From NCBI GenBank assembly GCA_934247125.1, contig CAKQIZ010000050.1:1-14582 (forward strand): DNA of 14,582 nucleotides. Direction: 5' to 3'. The stretch comes from an uncultured Clostridia bacterium (GTDB lineage Bacteria; Bacillota; Clostridia; Peptostreptococcales; Anaerovoracaceae). The notes under the pieces were generated by a model that searched no databases, was not told the DNA's origin, and saw only the letters and a list, made by a program, of their open reading frames with translations. A program made the position numbers and the translations under genes. Positions 1-6,791 of the stretch are shown in pieces (the first letter of the stretch is position 1; the number at the start of each line of letters is the position of its first letter).

Positions 1-70
1 CACAGAGCGACCGCTGATTATGGCGAGATGCGACCGTTTAATATGGCACAGCTGGCCGTTTCAGGTGGCA
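1..70. mobile_element. Probable terminus of an IS21-type insertion sequence (element lies off the left edge)
   Basis: Three related ~19-bp units begin at 7, 30 and 52 (period 23 and 22 bp). The first two share GCGACCG and TATGGC; the last two share CCGTTT and TGGCA. The third ends exactly in TGGCA at 70, where the sequence turns into ordinary TIM-like coding sequence. Seen from the other strand the end starts with TG. Several short transposase-binding repeats inside each end and TG...CA termini are typical of the IS21 family, so I infer an IS end. The transposase genes are outside the window. An alternative is another element with iterated terminal repeats. Confidence 0.5.
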
Positions 71-857
71 ATCTGCATTCTTTAAACAATGGCATCACAT
101 CTCTAATAATTTTGTTAAAATTATCAGCATCCCATGCACTTCTTCCAATAAATAAACCATCTACAGACGGTTTAATTATCAGTTTTGTTGCGTTTTCATT
201 ATTAACACTGCCTCCGTATAACACCGGTATGTTTTCGGACATCTCTTCTCCAAATAACTCAACCAGCACCTTTTTAATATGCGAATGAATCTCTTCTACA
301 TAATCCGGATTTGCAGGAACTCCATTAACGCCAATTGCCCATACCGGTTCATATGCAATCCAAAGCTTAGATTCAGCCTGTTCTCTAGTAACTTGATGCA
401 GACCAATCTTCAATTGTTCCGCAAGAGCTTCCTTGCTAATACCATATTCCTTCTGCGCTGCAGTTTCCCCAATGCACAACAATGTTGTAAATCCATGTGC
501 AAGGGCACAGGCAACCTTTTTTTCTTCTTCAAAATCCGTTTCATGAAGAATATGTCTACGTTCTGAATGTCCGATCATAACAAGATCTATTCCCAGTTCC
601 TGCAACATGAGCGGAGAAATTTCGCCAGTAAACTGCCCTCTTTCCTCCCATCCCATATTCTGTGCACCAATCTGAATAACATTCTCACCTGCCGGTTTAG
701 CTATATGCAGCGATGTATAAGAAGGAATAATAAATCTATGAATTTCACTCTCCGGAATATCTCTTGTCAACTCCAATAATCTTTTAATATGCTGTTCTGC
801 TTCCGAAGGTGTTTTGAACATTTTTGTATTAGTCCCAACATAAAGCTTTTTTTTCAT
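18..857 (-). CDS. Triose-phosphate-isomerase-family protein, probably a tetrulose-phosphate isomerase (LerI/EryH-like), 3' end remodelled
   Basis: A TIM-barrel aldose-ketose isomerase, 279 aa. The catalytic set is present: N10 and K12, H97 in IGHSERR, E170 in AYEPVWAIG (loop 6) and the YGGS phosphate loop at 214-217. It departs from glycolytic TIM: the usual NWK is NTK, and the C-terminal GGASL phosphate motif is IGRSAW (237-242). Such paralogues paired with an RpiB homologue act on L-erythrulose 1-phosphate or related tetrulose phosphates in erythritol and apiose pathways; that specificity is inferred here. It is the last gene of the operon, 15 bp after the RpiB-like gene, with GGAG 8 nt before ATG. 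Residues 263-279 do not resemble a TIM C-terminus and are encoded by the IS-like end at 1..70, so the natural end was probably replaced by insertion. The catalytic core is intact. Confidence 0.85.
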   Translation of the reverse strand: MKKKLYVGTNTKMFKTPSEAEQHIKRLLELTRDIPESEIHRFIIPSYTSLHIAKPAGENVIQIGAQNMGWEERGQFTGEISPLMLQELGIDLVMIGHSERRHILHETDFEEEKKVACALAHGFTTLLCIGETAAQKEYGISKEALAEQLKIGLHQVTREQAESKLWIAYEPVWAIGVNGVPANPDYVEEIHSHIKKVLVELFGEEMSENIPVLYGGSVNNENATKLIIKPSVDGLFIGRSAWDADNFNKIIRDVMPLFKECRLPPETASCAILNGRISP

Positions 858-872
858 AAAATCTGCTCCATA

Positions 873-1313
873 CTATCTATTATGATCATAGTTCACAAAT
901 GCATCTACTTTGGGCTGCGACGAGCAGCCTTTCACAAATTCATTTGATAAAAAGATCTGTGTAAAAAGTTCACGTTCTTTTGATCCTGTAGTAAACGCTC
1001 CCATACACGCAATATTAGCATCATTGCTTAATCTTGCACGCTCAGCTGAATATGCATCGGTCAATAATGCGGCATATGCCCCCTCCACTTTATTTGCAGC
1101 TATGGAAACCCCTAGTCCTGTACCGCAAATTAAAATACCCCTATCATACTCTTTGCTTGCAACTGCCTCAGCAACTTTTATTGCAACATTCGCATAAATT
1201 GGATCTTCACTTCCAAAATCTGTTACTTCTCCAAGATTTTTAGATTCAATATATTTAATTAATTCCTCTTTTGCCGTCTTTGCATTCGGATCACAACCAA
1301 TTGCTATTCTCAT
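873..1313 (-). CDS. RpiB/LacA/LacB-family sugar-phosphate isomerase (possible D-erythrulose-4-phosphate isomerase)
   Basis: A small cytosolic aldose-ketose isomerase of 146 aa, the usual family length. The hallmark CGTGLGVSIAANK stretch starts at C63, the position of the catalytic base in RpiB. The N-terminal GCDPNA replaces the GCDHAG-type motif of ribose-5-phosphate isomerases, and the usual HNDAN is SNDAN. These changes suggest a substrate other than ribose 5-phosphate. Next to a TIM paralogue, the best analogy is the EryI/DerI group, which makes D-erythrose 4-phosphate from D-erythrulose 4-phosphate; that is inference. The start is supported by GGAGG 8 nt upstream. It follows the flavoprotein gene after a 73-bp gap in which I see no terminator. 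LacA/LacB-type activity is the alternative. Confidence 0.85.
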   Translation of the reverse strand: MRIAIGCDPNAKTAKEELIKYIESKNLGEVTDFGSEDPIYANVAIKVAEAVASKEYDRGILICGTGLGVSIAANKVEGAYAALLTDAYSAERARLSNDANIACMGAFTTGSKERELFTQIFLSNEFVKGCSSQPKVDAFVNYDHNR

Positions 1314-1386
1314 CTATCATGCCTCCGTTTATATTCCTTAACTGATATATCTCATTGTTCGTATATTCAAGCATCTATAAAATCTA

Positions 1387-1938
1387 TTATTCCAGCTCTA
1401 TTCCTAACCTATAAGCTTCTTCTAACTCAACTGCTCCATCAATTTCGCCGGCTTTTAATCGATTTTTACAAATAATGCAGCCCTTTAAATTCCATCCAAG
1501 ATAACTATTTAATGCCTCAAACCATGTTTCAACATGATTCACTCGCTTTCCGCCTGCTGCCATCAATAACACTGTTTTTTTATATGGCATTTTCAACTTT
1601 CCATCGCATTCTTTAAATGCATATAACCTATCTATTACCGTTTTTAACGGTCCACAAACAGACCAGAAGTATACCGGAGATGAAAAACAAACAATATCGG
1701 ATTTGATAAAAGCATTATATATATCAGTCATATCATCCTTTTGCATACATGGTTGTTCTATGCTTTTTCCACCTTGCATACATCCTATACAAGGGTTGAT
1801 AGCCATGTTATATATGTCGAATTGGATGACTATCTTTCCGGAATCAATACATCCATTTTTAAAAAATCGCACTAATTGTTCTGTATTTCCATCTTTTCTT
1901 GGACTTCCATTTAAAATCAAAACCTTTTTATTTTTCAT
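1387..1938 (-). CDS. NAD(P)H-dependent FMN-reductase-like flavoprotein (flavodoxin fold)
   Basis: 183 aa with the FMN phosphate-binding loop GSPRKDGNT at 11-19 and SSPVYFWS at 86-93, typical of the NADPH-dependent FMN reductase/iron-sulfur flavoprotein superfamily. A C-x-x-C pair (C50, C53) follows NMAINP, as in flavoproteins that shuttle electrons through cysteines, but a full four-cysteine cluster motif is not evident. The start overlaps the end of the permease gene by 11 bp and has no clear Shine-Dalgarno sequence, so translation is probably coupled. Its presence inside a catabolic operon suggests a redox step on the imported compound or an intermediate. The substrate cannot be told from sequence. 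Confidence 0.8.
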   Translation of the reverse strand: MKNKKVLILNGSPRKDGNTEQLVRFFKNGCIDSGKIVIQFDIYNMAINPCIGCMQGGKSIEQPCMQKDDMTDIYNAFIKSDIVCFSSPVYFWSVCGPLKTVIDRLYAFKECDGKLKMPYKKTVLLMAAGGKRVNHVETWFEALNSYLGWNLKGCIICKNRLKAGEIDGAVELEEAYRLGIELE

Positions 1939-2878
1939 TTTTTATCTTTGCTTTTCTTTTAAAACCGAGAATACCTTTCGGAAGGAAAAGAACTACAACA
2001 ATAAAGAATACACCAATAATAATCTGATATCGTTCTGTATACTGGCTCGCAACTTCCTGTAAGATCAGGTAAATAAGTGATCCCAGCAGAGCTCCTTCCA
2101 GTTTTTCTCTACCTCCAATCAAACACATAAATAAAATTGCAATTGAGTTTGAAATAACCAGAGTATTTGGCGAAATCATTGTATAAAACATTACTGACAT
2201 AAATCCTGCAAGCCCTGCTAATAAACTTGATAACAACAAAGCAACATAACGTATCAACTGATAGTTGAATCCTAATGCCGCCATTTTCTTTTCATCGTCT
2301 CTAACACCCTGCAATGCAACACCAAATGGCGAATTGATCATTCTCTTTAGAAAAATGTAGATAATCAAAACAATTACAAGAAACAGATAATATAACTCGT
2401 TGCGATTTCTTGCAAAACTCGGAACTGGAATCGCTGTTGTCCCGCTAAATCCACCTGTCAATTCTACCCATTGCTGTGCCGCTAAATACATCATTTGTCC
2501 TAATGCAAGTGTAATCATTAAAAAGTAATTGCCCCTGGTTCGAATTGCAATCAATGAAAACACTGCTGAAAATGCAACTGTGATCAATAACCCGAAAACA
2601 ACTGCCGGCCAAAATGACCACCCTAACTTCGTTGTAGTAATTCCAATGCCGTATGCAGTGATTCCAAAAAAAGCCATTTGTGCAAATGACATCATATTTC
2701 CAAGTCCCATGATGATATACAGACTCATTGCTGCCAATCCCATAAACAGTACACGTGTCAAAAGGAATATCATAAAAGAATCCATAAACATCGGAGCCAA
2801 AAACAATACTGCAACAACAATCAGCAAACCTGATACAAATATTTTTTGACTTTGTTTTATCCTAATTGTTTTGCTCAT
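1928..2878 (-). CDS. livM: Branched-chain-amino-acid-type ABC transporter permease, LivM family
   Basis: 316 aa, full length for LivM. It is an integral membrane protein with about eight or more hydrophobic segments, beginning at residues ~12-30. The family's cytoplasmic coupling region is visible as LQGVRDDEKKMAALG, and the GGREKLEGALLG stretch near the C-terminus is the LivM counterpart of GGxGxxxGxxxG. The basic tail KRKAKIKNEK is expected on the inside. It pairs with the LivH-type permease just upstream, whose stop overlaps its start by 4 bp (ATGA). Members of this transporter class carry amino acids, urea, aromatic acids and other compounds, so the name gives the family and not the substrate. 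Confidence 0.9.
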   Translation of the reverse strand: MSKTIRIKQSQKIFVSGLLIVVAVLFLAPMFMDSFMIFLLTRVLFMGLAAMSLYIIMGLGNMMSFAQMAFFGITAYGIGITTTKLGWSFWPAVVFGLLITVAFSAVFSLIAIRTRGNYFLMITLALGQMMYLAAQQWVELTGGFSGTTAIPVPSFARNRNELYYLFLVIVLIIYIFLKRMINSPFGVALQGVRDDEKKMAALGFNYQLIRYVALLLSSLLAGLAGFMSVMFYTMISPNTLVISNSIAILFMCLIGGREKLEGALLGSLIYLILQEVASQYTERYQIIIGVFFIVVVLFLPKGILGFKRKAKIKNEK

Positions 2879-3735
2879 GACCTCGTCTCCTTTCCAAGTA
2901 AGCCTCTAGGCCTGAATGCAAGTACTATCATCAAAGCTCCAAAAATAGCAATCATTGCCAAATTAGTAACAGTCGCTTTCATAAAACTATCTATACATCC
3001 AACGATGACTGCACCAAGCGCTGCACCCCACAAGTTTCCTAGACCACCCATTATTACTACTACCAAAGAATATGTAAGAATAGTTGCATCAAACCCCTGT
3101 GTAAAAGAAAGATAAGTTCCACCAAGTACGCCGCTTGTTCCTACCAGGAATCCCCCTAAAATAAATACAAACGTAAATACAGCATTAATGTTCACACCTA
3201 ATGCAGATGTCATCTGCCTATCATCTACTCCGGCTCGAATATACTGTCCTATACGCGTTTTTTTAATCAGTATAATCAAGACAATAAACTCTACAATTGC
3301 AATTAATAGAATTACAATTCTAATTAATGGATACTTCATAAATCCTAAGTCAACAGCTCTTCTAATTGTTTCCGGAGCTTGTACCGTTCTTGGTGTCCCA
3401 CCAAAGACGCAAAGCAAAATATCGCAAATAATCAAATTCAAACCAAGCGTAAGCAATGTTTCTCTATTACTATCTCCAAGCACTCGGTCAAATAACGATA
3501 ATTTCAAAACCAAGCAGATTACTGCCGTAATAACTCCACCCGCAATAATTCCAAGAACCCAATTCCCAGAAAGCTGCTGTACAACCAGTCCTAAATATGC
3601 ACCTGTAAGATACAAAACTCCATGGCTCATATTTACAACGTTCATAAGGCCAAAAATCAATGTTAACCCGCTCGCACACATGAACAGCAATCCCGCATAT
3701 GTGATACCGTTCATTAATATCATTCCAAATTGCAT
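2875..3735 (-). CDS. livH: Branched-chain-amino-acid-type ABC transporter permease, LivH family
   Basis: 286 aa from the preferred start. An upstream in-frame GTG at 3744 overlaps the AAGGAG ribosome binding site itself (3744..3749), whereas ATG at 3735 sits 8 nt after it, so I chose the ATG. The protein is strongly hydrophobic with about eight membrane segments. It starts with MQFGMILMNGITYAGLLF, a LivH-type N-terminus, and ends with the characteristic FRPRGLLGKETRS. The GGLGNLWGAALGAV motif before the last helices is the conserved permease signature. It follows the third TIM-barrel gene after 5 bp and overlaps livM by 4 bp. In this operon the permeases are separated from their ATPases by four enzyme-type genes. 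Confidence 0.9.
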   Translation of the reverse strand: MQFGMILMNGITYAGLLFMCASGLTLIFGLMNVVNMSHGVLYLTGAYLGLVVQQLSGNWVLGIIAGGVITAVICLVLKLSLFDRVLGDSNRETLLTLGLNLIICDILLCVFGGTPRTVQAPETIRRAVDLGFMKYPLIRIVILLIAIVEFIVLIILIKKTRIGQYIRAGVDDRQMTSALGVNINAVFTFVFILGGFLVGTSGVLGGTYLSFTQGFDATILTYSLVVVIMGGLGNLWGAALGAVIVGCIDSFMKATVTNLAMIAIFGALMIVLAFRPRGLLGKETRS

Positions 3736-3740
3736 GCCAT

Positions 3741-4574
3741 TCACTCCTTTCTGATTGATGAAAAATCAGCTATTTTGTCTTTTACAGCATTAACTGTAGG
3801 TACACGTTCTCCAGTTGATCCTGTCACATAGCCTACTGCATACGACTTATTTATTACTTTGCGCACAGGCTCTACATCATTCAGCGGACCTCCATGAATC
3901 AATAACGGAATTGTCTTTCCCGCTACTTTTAATGCTTCTCCAATCCGATTTGTAATTTCAATTGCAGAATCAATCCCTACTGTTTCAACTCCACCTGCTG
4001 TTCCTCCGCTTGTTACGCCTCCGACCATAACACCCAGCATATCAGCTCCCGCAAATGCCATTTCAATTGCTTCATTTTCGTTATATACATATGCAAGTGT
4101 CAACATTCCCTCTTCAGAAGCTGTTTTTATCATCTCGATTTCTCTATTAAATCCAATATTTGCAGCTTCCAACTGTTTTCTTAAATCTCCCTCATACATT
4201 CCAATGAACGGCTCATTTGTTATTCCTGCAGCACCCATTTCCTTTGCCTGCAATACCATTCGTTTAATATTTCTTCTAGGATCATGAGCACCAAGCCCAA
4301 TTATAACAGGAACATCTCCCGAATTAGCCAAAACCTGTGGCAGAGTATCAAATGCTATTTTGTTACAATCATCATATGGAAGAAATGCCATTGCCGTCGG
4401 AACGCCATATACACGATATACAGCAGTATTATAAGTGGCTAATATATCTGCTCCACCAAGACATGCTCCCTTGGCTGTAAGCCCACTACCAACACCGGTA
4501 ACAATGATTGCTTCCCCATGATTTATTTTATTATTAATTGCTTTTAAAAAATCACTTTTCGACTGCATAATCAT
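3741..4574 (-). CDS. Phosphoenolpyruvate hydrolase-like TIM-barrel protein, paralogue C (partner of the Tm-1-like protein)
   Basis: 277 aa, resembling the PEP_hydrolase/TIM-br_sig_trns family (PF09370) that forms the C-terminal half of plant Tm-1-type proteins. Visible family motifs are GVGSGLTAKG (27-36), the YNTAVYRVYG region (48-57), LLIHGGPL (224-231) and TGSTGERVPT (251-260). The HMGLTxGG motif of other members is MVGGVTSGG here (183-191). It starts with ATGA overlapping the stop of the Tm-1-like gene; a second ATG two codons later (4568) is also possible. The overlap suggests coupled translation and perhaps a complex that recreates the fused Tm-1 architecture. The family's reaction is not established; 'PEP hydrolase' is a name from weak homology. 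Confidence 0.8.
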   Translation of the reverse strand: MIMQSKSDFLKAINNKINHGEAIIVTGVGSGLTAKGACLGGADILATYNTAVYRVYGVPTAMAFLPYDDCNKIAFDTLPQVLANSGDVPVIIGLGAHDPRRNIKRMVLQAKEMGAAGITNEPFIGMYEGDLRKQLEAANIGFNREIEMIKTASEEGMLTLAYVYNENEAIEMAFAGADMLGVMVGGVTSGGTAGGVETVGIDSAIEITNRIGEALKVAGKTIPLLIHGGPLNDVEPVRKVINKSYAVGYVTGSTGERVPTVNAVKDKIADFSSIRKE

Positions 4575-5815
4575 TTCCTACCTTTCCAAAGCCTAAAAAA
4601 TGTATTTACAGTCTCCTCTGAGAATGAAGCATCATTGATATTTCCATCTATTCTTCTTACTGGCAGCTTTCCAGCAATAGCATTTTCAATTGCTTTAAAA
4701 AGAATTTCATCACTCTCTTTATCTTCCCATGGACCGCCGGCTTTTTCATATGAATCCAGTCCACCCAACGGCAATAGAACCTCTGTATGTCCATCAGACT
4801 TTGCCGCTTTTGTTCCGAGGATATTTCCCAAATTAGCCAATTCTTCATTTGTTGCTTTCACAGCACATACTGTAGGATTATGAATAATCAATTTTCGCTC
4901 AGGAACATTATTTTCAGGAGGGACACAGGCTACGCCATTATAATTCAATACTTCAAGGGCTCCCGGAACAATAACCTGTGGAATCTTCATTTGACTGGCT
5001 GCGGTTAGCCTGTCCGGACCCGCTGAAAATGCACCATTATATTCATAATCGCATAATTCAGATGTTGTATAATCAATCACTCCATCTATAAAGCCTTCTT
5101 TGATCATGGATTCCATTGCCATGCCACCTGATCCTGTCGCATGAAATACAATTGTTTCAAATCCATTTCTTTCCAGAATTTCTCTCATGTGAAGCACGCC
5201 TGGTGTTGTAATTCCAAACATGCTGATTGCAACCAATGGTTTATTATCTCCACTAGCATTCTTAAGAGCCTCTTTTCTTCCATTTGCCATTCCTGCCACT
5301 GCATGCGCCGCATTTGCAAGAATGAGACGAGAAAAGCCATTTAAACCTGCTATATCTGTAACAGAATACATCATAGTCATATCAGTTCCGCCTACATAAG
5401 GTCTTACATCCCCAGACATCATTGTAGACAAAAGCATTTTGGGAATACCTAATGGAAGAGTTTTCATTGCGCCACTTAATATATTCGTCCCTCCGGACCC
5501 TCCCATTCCAAATACTGCATCACATTTTCCTTCAGCAACAAGTTTTGCAAGGCAAACCTCAAGTCCCTTACTCATTGCTTCAATTGCAACAGCTCTGGTA
5601 TCGCTTCCTTCCTGCGCAAATTGAATTGAATCAAGATCTATCCCACCGTATTTTGCTATTTCTCTAGACGAAATATCCGGAACAATTGGAGGTTTACCAA
5701 GAATACCTGTATTTACAAGTATTACATTACATCCTGTTTCTTCTATGCATTTTTTTATATAGGAATACTCTATACCCTTTGTATCAAGTGTTCCTGCACA
5801 TACAACTGTTGCCAT
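4571..5815 (-). CDS. Tm-1-like ATP-binding domain protein (UPF0261)
   Basis: 414 aa, the usual length of a free-standing UPF0261 protein (PF06792), homologous to the N-terminal domain of the tomato antiviral protein Tm-1. Signature stretches are GTLDTKG at 8-14, GMGGSGGT at 103-110, SGDVRPYVGGTD at 134-145 and MMYSVTDIAGLN at 148-159. The glycine-rich segments are plausible nucleotide-binding loops, but the bacterial function is unknown. An in-frame GTG at 5821 is only 1 nt from the RBS, while ATG at 5815 lies 7 nt after AAGGAGG (5823..5829), so the ATG is preferred. The next gene is the TIM-barrel half of the same architecture, overlapping by 4 bp. If it does bind ATP, it could supply the phosphorylation step otherwise missing from this operon; that is speculation. 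Confidence 0.85.
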   Translation of the reverse strand: MATVVCAGTLDTKGIEYSYIKKCIEETGCNVILVNTGILGKPPIVPDISSREIAKYGGIDLDSIQFAQEGSDTRAVAIEAMSKGLEVCLAKLVAEGKCDAVFGMGGSGGTNILSGAMKTLPLGIPKMLLSTMMSGDVRPYVGGTDMTMMYSVTDIAGLNGFSRLILANAAHAVAGMANGRKEALKNASGDNKPLVAISMFGITTPGVLHMREILERNGFETIVFHATGSGGMAMESMIKEGFIDGVIDYTTSELCDYEYNGAFSAGPDRLTAASQMKIPQVIVPGALEVLNYNGVACVPPENNVPERKLIIHNPTVCAVKATNEELANLGNILGTKAAKSDGHTEVLLPLGGLDSYEKAGGPWEDKESDEILFKAIENAIAGKLPVRRIDGNINDASFSEETVNTFFRLWKGRK

Positions 5816-5928
5816 AACCACTCCTCCTTAGTTCCGTATAATTTCTTTTCTGTAAAAGTTGAGGTTACAAAAGAAAAACATGCATTGTTGTTCTCTAAAG
5901 CAACCTCTTTTCTTACTTTAGTAATGTT

Positions 5929-6789
5929 TTATCTTTTTTTAATAGTTCTTAATTGAAGCATCGTTTCTTTAATTCCTTTTTCAATAGGAAGGCGTTCTGT
6001 ACTGGATGCACCGATAAATCCCATTGTTCTTGATGTTTCAAATGCCGGTTTTACACTTTCAGGTGTAGAGAGAAGACCACCATGTGCAATAATCAACGCA
6101 TTTGGATTCTCCCTATAGCAAAGCTCGCACATTCTGGCAAGTCTCTCATACTCTGCTTCTCTATTTGCATCTACATCTTTACTATAGGCACCGCAACTTC
6201 CTCCAAGCGTAAGTCCCATATGAGGGATCAAAAGATCTGCACCTGCTGCTGCAAATTTGATAAGAGCTTCATCAGTAAATCCATAACCACATGAGAAAAT
6301 GTTCTTTTTCGCAGCAGTAGCAACCATTTCTACTGCTCCGTCAAGGCCTGAATTAATTTTCTTGCGATACTCCCCTTGCATGCCAATGCTAAGTCCAGGT
6401 CCTAAAGGCTGATATGGAGATAAAGGCACATTAATTACACCTGCATATCCTGCTTCAACAAACTGATCCATTAATGTTGCATAATCAGCATTAGGACCGC
6501 CGGATCCGAGACCCGCTATTACAGGAGTATTCTTTACAACTGCATTTAATAATTTAATCTGCTTTAATGACTGTACGTCACAATCCTGAAAAGGCATATT
6601 TCCATAAACTGATGGATATCCATCTAGACGAAATTCTCCGGTACAATATGCAAAAATCATATCAACTTCTGCTTCTTCAAGAATCTGTCCAATTAGCGCC
6701 GTTCCTGCTCCTGCTCCAATAAGCGGGCGACCAAGTGCTAATTTCGCACGAAGACGTTCAATAACTCTTTCACGTGTGAATTTTGTCAT
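5929..6789 (-). CDS. Phosphoenolpyruvate hydrolase-like TIM-barrel protein, paralogue B (canonical)
   Basis: 286 aa, and of the three paralogues the one that best fits the PF09370 family. It shows PLIGAGAGTALIG (22-34), the FRLDGYPSVYGNMPFQD region, IPHMGLTLGGSCGA (188-201), IIAHGGLL (233-240) and GASSTERLPIE (260-270). A TTG at 6795 in the same frame lies only 4 nt from GGAGG, so ATG at 6789, 10 nt after it, is the better start. The start lies 2 bp downstream of the stop of paralogue A, so coupled translation is likely. The His and Gly-rich strand-end motifs sit where a TIM barrel places its active site and phosphate-binding loops. The exact reaction is not known. Confidence 0.8.
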   Translation of the reverse strand: MTKFTRERVIERLRAKLALGRPLIGAGAGTALIGQILEEAEVDMIFAYCTGEFRLDGYPSVYGNMPFQDCDVQSLKQIKLLNAVVKNTPVIAGLGSGGPNADYATLMDQFVEAGYAGVINVPLSPYQPLGPGLSIGMQGEYRKKINSGLDGAVEMVATAAKKNIFSCGYGFTDEALIKFAAAGADLLIPHMGLTLGGSCGAYSKDVDANREAEYERLARMCELCYRENPNALIIAHGGLLSTPESVKPAFETSRTMGFIGASSTERLPIEKGIKETMLQLRTIKKR

Positions 6790-6791
6790 GA

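Noticed and set aside
1..70. CRISPR-like periodic repeats at the left edge
   Set aside because: The units are degenerate and head-to-tail with almost no spacers, and they end at a coding boundary; an IS terminus fits better.
1703..2062. 119-codon plus-strand open frame opposite the flavoprotein/LivM junction
   Set aside because: It is antisense to two well-supported genes and shows no family resemblance.
3188..3754. 188-codon plus-strand open frame opposite the LivH-type gene
   Set aside because: It is antisense to a clear membrane-protein gene, has no RBS or recognisable domain, and arises from the permease codon pattern.
5861..5907. Inverted repeat (8 bp with one G-U pair, 31-nt loop) in the 107-bp gap between paralogue B and the Tm-1-like gene, followed on the minus strand by AACTTTTAC
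   Set aside because: The stem is short, the loop long and the U-run poor, so I do not call it a terminator; the downstream gene has its own strong RBS and is probably still in the operon.
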